A DNA stretch of 23,636 bases from Verrucomicrobiota bacterium (GTDB lineage Bacteria > Verrucomicrobiota > Verrucomicrobiia > Chthoniobacterales > UBA6821): positions 1 to 23,636 of the forward strand of contig VHCR01000001.1 of NCBI GenBank assembly GCA_016871655.1, in the 5' to 3' direction. Both the position numbers and the translations under genes were made by a program. Positions within the stretch are counted from its first letter, which is position 1; every line of letters starts with the position of its first letter. Below, piece by piece: positions 8,310 to 15,195 of this stretch. The notes under the pieces were generated by a model. It was not told where the DNA came from, made no database searches, and was given only the letters and a program-made list of their open reading frames with translations.

Positions 8310-8600
8310 GGTTCCAGATATTGCGTATTTTGGTGCCAGTGCATTAGTTTTTTTGAAAGCCCACCAACGAGAAACGCTCGCATTTGACTGCTATCGCTCG
8401 TTCAAAAACGCCCGTGATAGATGACACCTCCCAAAAACGACCTCTCAAAAAATCACTTTTTTATCATATCTTTCCTTATGTAAGCATGTTGCAACAAGAT
8501 TAAGATTCCCGTTGCGCCGAGGTTTTAAAATTCTTCTCTGTAGAACTTCTCTCAATTCTTCTCCATTTTGAGCGAAATCTGAAAGAAGGGTGTCAAAAAA

Positions 8601-8632
8601 AGGCTGCAGGCGATAGGCTGTAGGCTGTAGGT
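8601..8632. repeat. Heptamer array, GGCTGTA type
   Basis: Four to five degenerate 7-base units (GGCTGCA, GGCGATA, GGCTGTA, GGCTGTA, GGT) lie upstream of the EVE-domain gene. No clear inverted partner is seen in the same spacer. Confidence 0.65.
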
Positions 8633-8740
8633 CAAATCAGCTCTCTACAACTCGCTACTTTCTTACTTACAAGGCAGCAGCTTTACAAATTAACCCTTCT
8701 GGACAGAGTCTGTTTAACATATTTTAAGAAGAGTAATTCT

Positions 8741-9166
8741 ATGAAAAAATCAACATCCCCTTCCTACTGGCTCGTCAAACAAGAACCAATCGCTTACTCC
8801 TGGTCTACTTTTGTTAAAGATGGAGGAACGGAGTGGACGGGCGTTCGGAATTTCCAGGCACGCAATAATCTTCGCGCGATGAAAAAAGGAGATCAGGTTC
8901 TTTTTTATCACAGTGTTGTTAACCCGAGCGTCGTTGGCGTAGCAGAAGTTACTCAAGCCGCTTACCCTGATCCCACAGCCACCGAAGGAGATTGGAGCGC
9001 CGTGAAGCTTAAACCCCTCCATGCCTTAAAAAATCTAGTAACATTAGCCGACATTAAAAAAGATGCTCGCCTCGCTGACATAGCGCTCCTCAAACAATCA
9101 CGACTCAGCGTGATGCCTCTCACGGAAAAAGAATTTGAGATGATTGTAGAAAAAGGAAATGGTTAG
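8741..9166 (+). CDS. EVE-domain protein (PUA-like fold)
   Basis: A 141-residue single-domain protein of the EVE family (bacterial relatives of THYN1). Seen are YWLVKQEPIAYSWSTFVKDG at the N-terminus, TEWTGVRNFQARNNLRAMKK in the second part, then GDQVLFYHSVVNPSVVGVAE and DWSAVKLKP; all match the EVE pattern, including the aromatic residues around the binding pocket. The domain is known to bind modified bases in DNA or RNA, such as methylcytosine derivatives; its role in most bacteria is unknown. It starts on ATG behind a purine-rich AAGAAGAG, one of the few ribosome binding sites here. It is monocistronic and its stop overlaps the stop of the convergent MFS gene by 3 bases (9164-9166 against 9163-9165 on the other strand). 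Confidence 0.9.
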   Translation: MKKSTSPSYWLVKQEPIAYSWSTFVKDGGTEWTGVRNFQARNNLRAMKKGDQVLFYHSVVNPSVVGVAEVTQAAYPDPTATEGDWSAVKLKPLHALKNLVTLADIKKDARLADIALLKQSRLSVMPLTEKEFEMIVEKGNG

Positions 9167-10431
9167 TTTGCTTTTTTTCTTAACACAACCGGCACTCCCA
9201 AAAGAAAAAGCGCTCCTAAAAAATAAGCGCAGCCGCTCATCGAAATCGTGAGGCTCATCCGCCCGATCGCAGAGGAAGACGCTCCGCCATAGGTTGCGAT
9301 CGCACCGAGCAAGAGTGGGCCTAGCGCTCCGCCAAAATAACCAAAAGAAATCACCAAGCCAGCAGCGCTCCCACGCACATTCGGTTCCATGTAATCAAAG
9401 AGCGCTCCAAAAATTCCGGCGTCGTATCCGCTTTTGCAGAGCCCAAACAAAATCATCATCGCAGCGAGCAGCGAAAATTTTGTTCCTAATCCAATCGCAA
9501 TAATCGCAAATGTTCCCACCAACAGCGAAATCACTTGGACTGCAAGACGCCCATGCTTCATCTTGCGTGTAAGCCAATCTCCGCTCCAACCGCAGAGAGG
9601 AGCGCTTAACGCGCTTGTCAGCTGGATAAAAATGACTGAATAAAAACCGGCTTGGGTTAAAGTCATGTGAAATTTTTCATACAGAAACGTTGGCATCCAG
9701 GTCAGAAAAATCATCGCCACCATGTTGACGCAAACAAAAGCTGCGATCAAAAAAAGGAGCTCAGGACGTTTCATCAAATCACAAAAAGTGAGCGCCACGG
9801 AATGTTGTGATGCAGCGCCGTGACGATGAGAGCGATCAGCTTCTTTTAAAAAGAAAAACAGGATGATCGAAACAATGACACCCAACCCTCCAAAAAAATA
9901 AAATCCATAGCGCCAACCGTAATGCTGCGCCAACCAGGCTCCGAAGGCGCTTCCAGCAATAGTTCCAAAATAGACACCCGATTGATGAAACGAGAGAGCC
10001 GTTGAGCGATGTGCATGCTCGTGATAATCAGCAATCATTGCGTTGGAGGAAGGAAAATAGCACGATTCGCCAAGCCCCTCTAAGCCACGCACCGCCAAGA
10101 ACTGCCAAAATAGAGAACACCATCCCGTCAGCATTGTGACGAGGCTCCAAAACAAACACCCTCCTAGAATCAAATTTTTTCTGTTCACGCGATCGCTTAC
10201 CATCCCCATAAACACAACCAGTGAGGCATAGACCCACATAAAAATTGACCCAATCATGCCGAGTTGAAATTTTGAAAACCCAAACTCTTTTTCAAGCGCT
10301 GGAAAAATGCCGGAGAGGACTTGCCGATCCGCATAATTCAGAAAACAGACCATCCAGAGCATGGCGACAACAATCCAAGCGTAGGAGGTTGTAGGTCGTA
10401 GGTGATAGGTCGTAGGTCGGTCAGAATCCAT
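9163..10431 (-). CDS. MFS transporter, ACS-like (organic anion symporter)
   Basis: A 422-residue inner-membrane carrier with about 12 hydrophobic segments. The first helix SYAWIVVAMLWMVCFLNYAD is followed by the family motif NYADRQVLSGIFPALEKEFG, then the loop 2-3 motif (GMVSDRVNRKNLILGG, an MFS motif A variant), GLGESCYFPSSNAMIADY and STALSFHQSGVYFGTIAGSA. This pattern is typical of the anion:cation symporter and hexuronate or sugar-phosphate groups, and Spinster-like carriers are also similar; the substrate cannot be read from sequence. The predicted N-terminus MDSDRPTTYHLRPTTSYAW is encoded by a GTAGGTC-type heptamer array, with PTTY and PTTS coming from repeat units. The next ATG would lie inside the first helix, so the repeat-coded start is probably real. 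No SD is seen. Confidence 0.88.
   Translation of the reverse strand: MDSDRPTTYHLRPTTSYAWIVVAMLWMVCFLNYADRQVLSGIFPALEKEFGFSKFQLGMIGSIFMWVYASLVVFMGMVSDRVNRKNLILGGCLFWSLVTMLTGWCSLFWQFLAVRGLEGLGESCYFPSSNAMIADYHEHAHRSTALSFHQSGVYFGTIAGSAFGAWLAQHYGWRYGFYFFGGLGVIVSIILFFFLKEADRSHRHGAASQHSVALTFCDLMKRPELLFLIAAFVCVNMVAMIFLTWMPTFLYEKFHMTLTQAGFYSVIFIQLTSALSAPLCGWSGDWLTRKMKHGRLAVQVISLLVGTFAIIAIGLGTKFSLLAAMMILFGLCKSGYDAGIFGALFDYMEPNVRGSAAGLVISFGYFGGALGPLLLGAIATYGGASSSAIGRMSLTISMSGCAYFLGALFLLGVPVVLRKKAN
10381..10421. repeat. Heptamer array, GTAGGTC type, inside the MFS start
   Basis: Units GGAGGTT, GTAGGTC, GTAGGTG, ATAGGTC and GTAGGTC occur in a row, period 7. It forms codons 4 to 17 of the MFS gene and pairs, inverted, with the CCTATAA array at 10513-10537. 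Confidence 0.75.
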
Positions 10432-10512
10432 ATCACTAAGGTTAATACTAATCCCGCGTAATCTGCAGAAAAATTTTCGCTCTGCTTTTTAAATTTATTG
10501 CCGATCTCACAA

Positions 10513-10537
10513 CCCTACTACCTATAACCTATAACCT
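10513..10537. repeat. Heptamer array, CCTATAA type
   Basis: CCTACTA, CCTATAA, CCTATAA, CC: period 7, inverted relative to the array at the MFS start. Together they bracket the roughly 90-base MFS leader, and this array sits 7 bases from the 3' end of the tRNA gene. Confidence 0.7.
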
Positions 10538-10543
10538 TGCAGA

Positions 10544-10633
10544 TGGCGGAGGGGGTGGGATTCGAACCCACGAAGGCTTTTACACCTCTCCGGTTTTCAA
10601 GACCGGTGCAATCAACCACTCTACCACCCCTCC
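10544..10633 (-). tRNA. tRNA-Ser, anticodon TGA, CCA encoded
   Basis: Read on the minus strand, GGAGGGG and CCCCTCC form the acceptor stem, followed by G and an encoded CCA. The anticodon arm is CCGGT-CTTGAAA-ACCGG, so the anticodon is TGA (reads UCA and related serine codons). A variable arm lies between anticodon and T arms, as expected of a class II tRNA, and the T arm GTGGG-TTCGAAT-CCCAC is perfect. It is 90 bases with CCA. Period-7 arrays flank it closely on both sides (10513-10537 and 10638-10670). Confidence 0.97.
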
Positions 10634-10637
10634 TAAA

Positions 10638-10670
10638 CAGGTTGCAGGTTACAGGTTGCAGGCCGCAGGG
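10638..10670. repeat. Heptamer array, GGTTGCA type, at the tRNA 5' side
   Basis: CAGGTTG, CAGGTTA, CAGGTTG, CAGGCCG, CAGGG: clear period 7, starting 5 bases outside the tRNA 5' end. It is opposite in orientation to the array on the other side of the tRNA, though the unit differs. Confidence 0.8.
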
Positions 10671-10742
10671 AACAGAAAAAAATTCAATTACAAAATTGCG
10701 TTATGAAAAATTAACATTTTATTTTAAATACTCGAAATGAAA

Positions 10743-12071
10743 TTAGAAGTTGACCGTCGCGCGCAATCCAACTACTAGCGCATTCCCAACTTGCGATGTT
10801 GCTCCGGGATGAATGATGTATTGCAAATCGGGCTGTAACACCATCCAAGGCGTAACTTGAGCCACATAACTTGTTTCAAAAGCCATTTCATAATTGAGCG
10901 AGGTTGCTGTTACATCAGGCGGTGTAAAAGTCGGATTGCCACCCACATCAGCCTGTGGAGATCTCATTCCATTACTCACTTGTCCATATGCAAAACCAAT
11001 TCCAAAAATATCATTGTGGCGAGTTGGGATAAGGCCTTTGTAGTCAAATCCTGTATCACAATAAAAATCCATAAAGTTACGATCGGAAGGCTCATATGAA
11101 ACACGTCCAAAAACTCCTAGCCCCTCATCACTCAGTTTATGAGATTGTTCATGGCAGCAGGGAGAGCGATAAAGCATTTGATCAATAATTCCATAATATC
11201 CTGTATTCCCCCAAACGGTAGTATTCGGATTATTAACGCTTGGCATTGATCCCGTAAGAAACCAAGCACCTGCCTTAACTTGGCCAGGCATTGCATACTC
11301 TTCATATTGATAGCAAGCCTCACTCATGTACAGAAATCCATTATCTGCACTCAAATCCCAGGTGAAGCCATGATTGTTAACATTTTGAGCAAAGACGTTT
11401 CCTTGATAGACAGCAAACTTCAACGTGAGCGGCTCAATGGGTTTTAATTTCAAATAAACTCCAGGAGCACCCACAGGATAGTTGGGACCACCGTTCGGAA
11501 TACTTGTATAAAGGAACGCAGGCCATCCAAATGTAGAATTAATAAAAATGGCTCCATACTCTGAAATTGCAAAATCAGAATCGGCTTCAAGCTGACCAAC
11601 TCGAAGTGCTACTTTATCATCGACTAATTTCTGCTCAATCCAGAGATCAATATTTCGAAAGGTGCTATAACCAGCAATATTGGAAACTGTAAAAATATTT
11701 CCAACAAGATTCGCCGCAGGATCTTGTCCGTAAAGGTAGAGCCAGCGCGAATAAAAACTAGCCCCTTTCCAGCCCATCAATTTTTCTAAATCGACTGCGG
11801 TCGCTCCCTGCAATAACGAAGTTGTGACACACCCTCGCTGAATTCCTCCCATTGTATTTCCCCACACTTCATTCACCGTAGAAAAACCAATATTGATACC
11901 TCGTTCTTCCAGCCGCTTTCCATAACCCAGCCAATCTTCGGTCAGTGTATCGGATTCTAGCCATGGTTTAAATTTGCGCACGGTCAATTCTGGCTCAGAA
12001 ATAAGAATCGGATCTCCTCGCAGAGGAAAAACGGTAAATAAAAAAAGTAATGGGAGGATATATTTCTTCAT
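10743..12071 (-). CDS. OprB-family outer-membrane porin
   Basis: A 442-residue beta-barrel porin. The start is ATG at 12071, giving a Sec signal (MKKYILPLLFLFTVFPLRGD); a longer frame upstream only re-reads the permease gene. Mature-region features match OprB carbohydrate-selective porins: the N-terminal LGYGKRLEERGINIGFSTVN followed by EVWGNTMGGIQRG, alternating amphipathic strands, a basic-aromatic mid-region, and a terminal phenylalanine (ATVNF) typical of BAM substrates. The start overlaps the stop of the metal ABC permease in an ATGA pair, so it is translationally coupled to that transporter. This suggests the barrel lets the same substrate through the outer membrane, although OprB members are usually linked to sugars. 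A CCHEQSH segment near the middle is rich in possible metal ligands; that is an observation, not proof. Confidence 0.85.
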   Translation of the reverse strand: MKKYILPLLFLFTVFPLRGDPILISEPELTVRKFKPWLESDTLTEDWLGYGKRLEERGINIGFSTVNEVWGNTMGGIQRGCVTTSLLQGATAVDLEKLMGWKGASFYSRWLYLYGQDPAANLVGNIFTVSNIAGYSTFRNIDLWIEQKLVDDKVALRVGQLEADSDFAISEYGAIFINSTFGWPAFLYTSIPNGGPNYPVGAPGVYLKLKPIEPLTLKFAVYQGNVFAQNVNNHGFTWDLSADNGFLYMSEACYQYEEYAMPGQVKAGAWFLTGSMPSVNNPNTTVWGNTGYYGIIDQMLYRSPCCHEQSHKLSDEGLGVFGRVSYEPSDRNFMDFYCDTGFDYKGLIPTRHNDIFGIGFAYGQVSNGMRSPQADVGGNPTFTPPDVTATSLNYEMAFETSYVAQVTPWMVLQPDLQYIIHPGATSQVGNALVVGLRATVNF

Positions 12072-12871
12072 TTTTTGATAATTCCAGCAATTAAGTAACC
12101 TAAAAAAAGAATTCCGGTGATCCAAAAGCTGGGCGGCCAATTCGTATAACATGCCAGAAAAATTCCACTCCAAACGGTCACGAGCGCAATGATAATCGAA
12201 CCCAAAAATCCACTCCAAAAACAATGCGTCAGTCGCGTGGCAATGCTCGCAGGCCCAATAACCAAGGCAAACACCAGCAAAATACCAACGACTTGACTGG
12301 CGAGAGTCACGGCAACAGCAATCAAAAACATAAACCCAATCGACAACCACGTGAGTGAAATACCTCTCGCTTCTGCCAAGTCAGGATGCAGGCTCGCAAA
12401 GAGAAGCCTGCGTGATCCGATCAGTAAAAGCATCATCGTTATTAAAAAAAGAAAAAACATTTGGATTACTTGCTCGCTGGTAACACCAAAAATATTTCCA
12501 AAAAGAATACTGGTCGCTTGCCCAGAGAAACCTTGATAAAGCGATAAAAAAAGCATGCCGATGCCGAGCGCTGCTGAGAGAACCATCCCGATGGCTACAT
12601 CACTCCGCTGCAAGCGCTCTCCGATTGCTCCCATGGCAATTCCCGCGATCACGGCAAGAGCTAGCATTCCATTGAGAGCACTCATTCCGAATATCGCTGC
12701 GCCCGCTGCGCCTGTAAAACCAATGTGTGCGAGCGCATGCACAGCAAATCCAACATGCCTCAAAACGACAAAATATCCAACAATAGCCCCGAGCACAGCT
12801 GCCAGCGATCCTGCGACGAGAGAATGCCTCACAAATTCATAATCGAGATAGCCTGTCCAAAAGTAAGTCAT
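12068..12871 (-). CDS. Metal ABC transporter permease (ABC-3 family)
   Basis: A 267-residue inner-membrane permease of the Zn/Mn/Fe (ZnuB/MntB/YtgC-D) family with about 8 hydrophobic segments. Typical parts are YEFVRHSLVAGSLAAVLGAI at the N-terminus, VVLRHVGFAVHALAHIGFTG, ERLQRSDVAIGMVLSAALGI and DLAEARGISLTWLSIGFMFL followed by VTLASQVVGILLVFALVIGP. I chose ATG at 12871, which gives the family's usual N-terminus; a longer frame to about 13003 is only array and spacer sequence. A GTAACGA-type array lies between this start and the ATPase stop, 79 bases away. The gene ends with an ATGA overlap into the OprB porin. Confidence 0.92.
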   Translation of the reverse strand: MTYFWTGYLDYEFVRHSLVAGSLAAVLGAIVGYFVVLRHVGFAVHALAHIGFTGAAGAAIFGMSALNGMLALAVIAGIAMGAIGERLQRSDVAIGMVLSAALGIGMLFLSLYQGFSGQATSILFGNIFGVTSEQVIQMFFLFLITMMLLLIGSRRLLFASLHPDLAEARGISLTWLSIGFMFLIAVAVTLASQVVGILLVFALVIGPASIATRLTHCFWSGFLGSIIIALVTVWSGIFLACYTNWPPSFWITGILFLGYLIAGIIKK

Positions 12872-12923
12872 TGTTTTAAACGAAGTAATAATTTTATTTG
12901 AAGACTGAAATAACTGCAGAAGA

Positions 12924-12944
12924 AGTAACGCGTAACGGATAACG
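12924..12944. repeat. Heptamer array, GTAACGC type, before the permease
   Basis: GTAACGC, GTAACGG, ATAACG: three period-7 units in the ATPase-permease spacer. It is of the same unit type as the T3SS cassettes at 20005-20156. Only one side is present in this spacer. Confidence 0.65.
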
Positions 12945-12950
12945 ATTTTC

Positions 12951-13763
12951 TCACGCATGAGCGTGTCCACAACAAGTGTTTTCGAGAACATTACTTTCTG
13001 CATTCACGATAAAAACACGGCCTTCTGCGCGAATAACGTGCATGGAGGCTCCATAAAGATGAGTGAGAACATTGTTGGAAAGAACTTCTTCCAACGTTCC
13101 AAGCGCAGCCTTTTTTCCTGCTAAATACCAAACACGATCCATGACATGAAGCAGCGGATTAATATCATGTGTAATAAAAAGAATTGTCGTGCCAGTAATT
13201 TTTTTGATGTTAAAAATAATTTCGACCAACTGTTGCTGATGATAAGGATCTAGACTGGCAAGGGGTTCATCGAGCACCAGCAGTTTTGGTTTTCCCAACA
13301 ACGCCTGCGCCAGCTGTACCCGTTGTTTCTCCCCTCCCGAAAGCTTATGAAATGGTTTTCCCGCGAGATGCTGAAGCTCTACGAGTTTCAAGACTTCATC
13401 AACTTCACGACTCGCTACGGTAGAGCACCACGGCATTCCCCAGTGCTCCCCTGATTGAACGGCCATCATCATGGCACGCACACTCAATCCCACAGTATCT
13501 CCGGTCGTCATCATTTGCGGCATATAGCCAATTTGACGAGAACCTTTTTTTACCGGCTCTCCAAAGAGCCTCATCGTTCCAGCTTCAACACGAATTAATC
13601 CGAGCAAGGCGCGAACCAGGGTCGTTTTTCCCGCCCCATTCGGACCAAAAATACCGATAAATTCTCCAGCATGAATGGTGGCATTCACGTTCTGGAGAAT
13701 TTCATTTTTCCCAGCTTTCAATGAAACATCAGAAAGAAGGATGATGGGATTGCTAATGTTCAT
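12951..13763 (-). CDS. Metal ABC transporter ATP-binding protein
   Basis: A 270-residue ABC ATPase of the zinc/manganese/iron uptake type. Walker A is GPNGAGKTT, the Q loop is in IGYMPQMMTTGDTVGLSVR, the signature is KLSGGEKQRVQLAQAL, Walker B is LLVLDEPLASLDP and the H loop is FITHDINPLLHV. The ATG at 13763 (MNISNP) is preferred; a longer frame begins with TTG in spacer sequence. The C-terminus is extended beyond the core fold and ends in CCGHAHA, a Cys/His cluster that could bind metal. It lies 112 bases after the binding-protein gene, with a paired inverted array in that spacer. Confidence 0.93.
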   Translation of the reverse strand: MNISNPIILLSDVSLKAGKNEILQNVNATIHAGEFIGIFGPNGAGKTTLVRALLGLIRVEAGTMRLFGEPVKKGSRQIGYMPQMMTTGDTVGLSVRAMMMAVQSGEHWGMPWCSTVASREVDEVLKLVELQHLAGKPFHKLSGGEKQRVQLAQALLGKPKLLVLDEPLASLDPYHQQQLVEIIFNIKKITGTTILFITHDINPLLHVMDRVWYLAGKKAALGTLEEVLSNNVLTHLYGASMHVIRAEGRVFIVNAESNVLENTCCGHAHA

Positions 13764-13800
13764 TTTATTTTTCGAAAATTGATGTTTCAAAAAAAATTCA

Positions 13801-13861
13801 TTTCAAAGAGCACAAAAGAAAGAAATCATAATTTGTTTGTGTTCCTTGTTTTCTTTTGTGG
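13801..13861. repeat. Paired inverted CACAAAGAA-type array
   Basis: Two imperfect inverted halves, TTTCAAAGAGCACAAAAGAA and TTGTTTTCTTTTGTGG, face each other around a short A/T-rich centre containing TCATAATT (TTATGA on the minus strand). The transcript of this spacer would form a long imperfect hairpin. The same type of unit occurs between tsf and ptsN. Confidence 0.65.
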
Positions 13862-13875
13862 CTATTTTCTTCCTC

Positions 13876-14742
13876 CTATTTTTCTAGCAAAGCATGTTCA
13901 ACACTGCTGAGTTGATCAAGCATCCACGATTGATAATTAGGAACACTCAGCGGTTGTAACTCCGTAATGCCAACAATCGGAATATGATTTTTTTCTGCTA
14001 AATTTTGTAATTGCTGAGTCGAAGGACTCGTCACCTGACGATTATAAAAAAGAAGTCTCACTTTTTTAGCATTAAGGCTCTCATGATAATCGGCAATCTG
14101 CTGAAAACTTGGCTCCGTGTCATTCATGATGGCCCATTGATAATTTTCGTGAAGCATCTTCCACCCCAAAGCATTTGCCATCGGTGTGAATAGGGGCTCG
14201 GTTGCTGTTACAGGAAGATTGGGATAATGTGCTTTTAAAAAAGCTATTTTTTCAAAAATCGGATTCATCTCTTGATAAAAATGAACTGCAGCGGAAGGGA
14301 TTTTTAAAACTTCTGACAATTGATCAGCTAACAACAACATGGTTGCGGGATTATACCAAAAGTGAGGATTTTGTTTTGGCTCCTTTTTAACAAAATCGGC
14401 AACATTGATCACGACGCGATTAGGATTTCCTTTTGTGGCAATCAGTTTATCGATCCAAGAATCATAACCGTCACCATTTTTAATCACGATATCGGCATCT
14501 GCAACTTCCTTTGCTGTTGCTGCTGTTGGTTGAAATTCGTGAGGATCTTGATTGGGATTGTTCAGGATGCACACGACGCAGACCTTTTTTCCGCCTACTT
14601 GCCGAGCGATGTCGCCATAAAAATTTTCTGCAGCAACAATTCGAATGGGTCGAAAAGAGGCGTTTGAGTTTTTTGCAGCAATCAAACTACTGCTAAAAAA
14701 AGCGACCAGCGCTAAGAAGAATATTTTTGAAAAAGCACTCAT
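13876..14742 (-). CDS. Metal-binding lipobox-free periplasmic protein (TroA/ZnuA family)
   Basis: A 288-residue substrate-binding protein of the cluster A-I (Zn, Mn or Fe) ABC importers. A Sec signal (FSKIFFLALVAFFSSSLIAA) precedes RIVAAENFYGDIARQVGGKK. Expected metal ligands are in NQDPHEFQPTAATAKEVADA (first His) and NPHFWYNP (second His). Later DTEPSFQQIADYHESL and TELQPLS complete the typical C-lobe. There is no Cys in a lipobox, so it is probably soluble. Start ATG at 14742 places the signal correctly; a longer frame from 14784 only reads a palindrome. The start codon lies inside one arm of a perfect 40-bp palindrome, and no SD precedes it. It heads the unit: binding protein, ATPase, permease, porin. 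Metal identity cannot be told from sequence. Confidence 0.92.
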   Translation of the reverse strand: MSAFSKIFFLALVAFFSSSLIAAKNSNASFRPIRIVAAENFYGDIARQVGGKKVCVVCILNNPNQDPHEFQPTAATAKEVADADIVIKNGDGYDSWIDKLIATKGNPNRVVINVADFVKKEPKQNPHFWYNPATMLLLADQLSEVLKIPSAAVHFYQEMNPIFEKIAFLKAHYPNLPVTATEPLFTPMANALGWKMLHENYQWAIMNDTEPSFQQIADYHESLNAKKVRLLFYNRQVTSPSTQQLQNLAEKNHIPIVGITELQPLSVPNYQSWMLDQLSSVEHALLEK

Positions 14743-14776
14743 TTTTATTGATAAATTATTATCAATAAAAATGAGT
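14737..14776. promoter_or_regulatory. Perfect 40-bp palindrome over the metal operon start
   Basis: Two 18-base arms, ACTCATTTTTATTGATAA and its exact complement, surround ATTA. The core TTGATAA-ATTA-TTATCAA resembles Fur-family boxes (TGATAAT-type). The binding protein's ATG (14742-14740) is in one arm, so the site could act as an operator for a Fur/Zur/DtxR-like repressor or as an mRNA hairpin hiding the start codon. Confidence 0.75.
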
Positions 14777-14826
14777 ACTGTCAACTTTTTTGATAATGAG
14801 GGCCTGTCATCAATTAATCATTTTCT

Positions 14827-14835
14827 ATTTTAGCA
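14827..14835 (-). promoter_or_regulatory. Possible extended -10 of the metal transporter operon
   Basis: On the minus strand TGCTAAAAT has the TGN extension and a TAAAAT -10. The same TGCTAAAAT occurs in front of sctD (17015-17007). A start near 14820 would give a leader of about 78 bases that contains the whole palindrome. Confidence 0.35.
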
Positions 14836-14847
14836 CAGAAAAAATAA

Positions 14848-15012
14848 TATAGTGTATTAAATTGAAAAGGGCATGTTAGAAGCGCTGAAATTTTTTCTTA
14901 GAACAAGGCCGAAGATCGAAGCGCTATCCGAAGATAACATGAGATCTGAGAACGCAGTTCTAAGGAAAAAGAGCAAGCTTATCGCGTGCCCTTTTCAATT
15001 TAATACACTATA
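14848..15012. mobile_element. 165-bp MITE-like element with 26-bp perfect inverted ends
   Basis: The ends are exact inverted repeats over 26 bases beginning TATAGTGTATTAAATTG; similarity continues inward imperfectly to TTCTTAGAAC and its partner GTTCTAAGGAA. There is no coding capacity. The outer TA on each side fits a TA target, as in IS630/Tc1-mariner elements, so this is probably a non-autonomous element moved by a transposase elsewhere. Immediately outside, AAAAAATAA and TTATTTTTT extend the symmetry further. Confidence 0.75.
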
Positions 15013-15195
15013 GTTTATTTTTTAGAACGAGGTCACTATACGCCGAACTGCGATTCCCGCGAATGCGGAAAAGAATACTATGGGTCCTCGCCTTCGTAGG
15101 AAGGACACTTATTATGTAAGCGCTACTAGATTAAAATTAGTAAGAACTGTTCTTTTATTGATGGGGATTTTGATACTTTGAAATGATGACAGAAT
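15013..15195. other. Gene-free spacer beside the MITE
   Basis: Together with the flanking MITE this makes a gap of over 400 bases. It contains a small hairpin (GTCCTCGCCTTCGTAGGAAGGAC region, about 15090-15112) and the 10-mer CTACTAGATT at 15123-15132, which recurs inverted at 15193-15202 across the stop of the next gene. No gene or terminator with a T-run is evident. Confidence 0.4.

Larger units (their letters stand above)
8264..8740. other. Gene-free gap with REP-like sequence and one array
   Basis: No open frame of note is present. The left part has a tandem AAAAGGGGTC pair (8290-8309) followed by GGTTCCAGATATTGCG, resembling sequence that flanks REP-associated IS200-like transposases. 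Short stretches without stops on the minus strand at 8300-8430 encode nothing I recognise. A degenerate array (GGCTGTA, period 7) lies at 8601-8632. The final 100 bases lead into the next gene, and AAGAAGAG near 8727 is its likely ribosome binding site. Confidence 0.45.

Noticed and set aside
10537..10740. Open frame on the plus strand reading GVGFEPTKAFTPLRFSR
   Set aside because: This is the well-known false protein read across the complement of a tRNA-Ser gene.
12072..12350. 93-residue N-terminal extension of the OprB porin
   Set aside because: It only re-reads the 3' end of the permease gene in another frame; the signal peptide starts at 12071 with an ATGA overlap.
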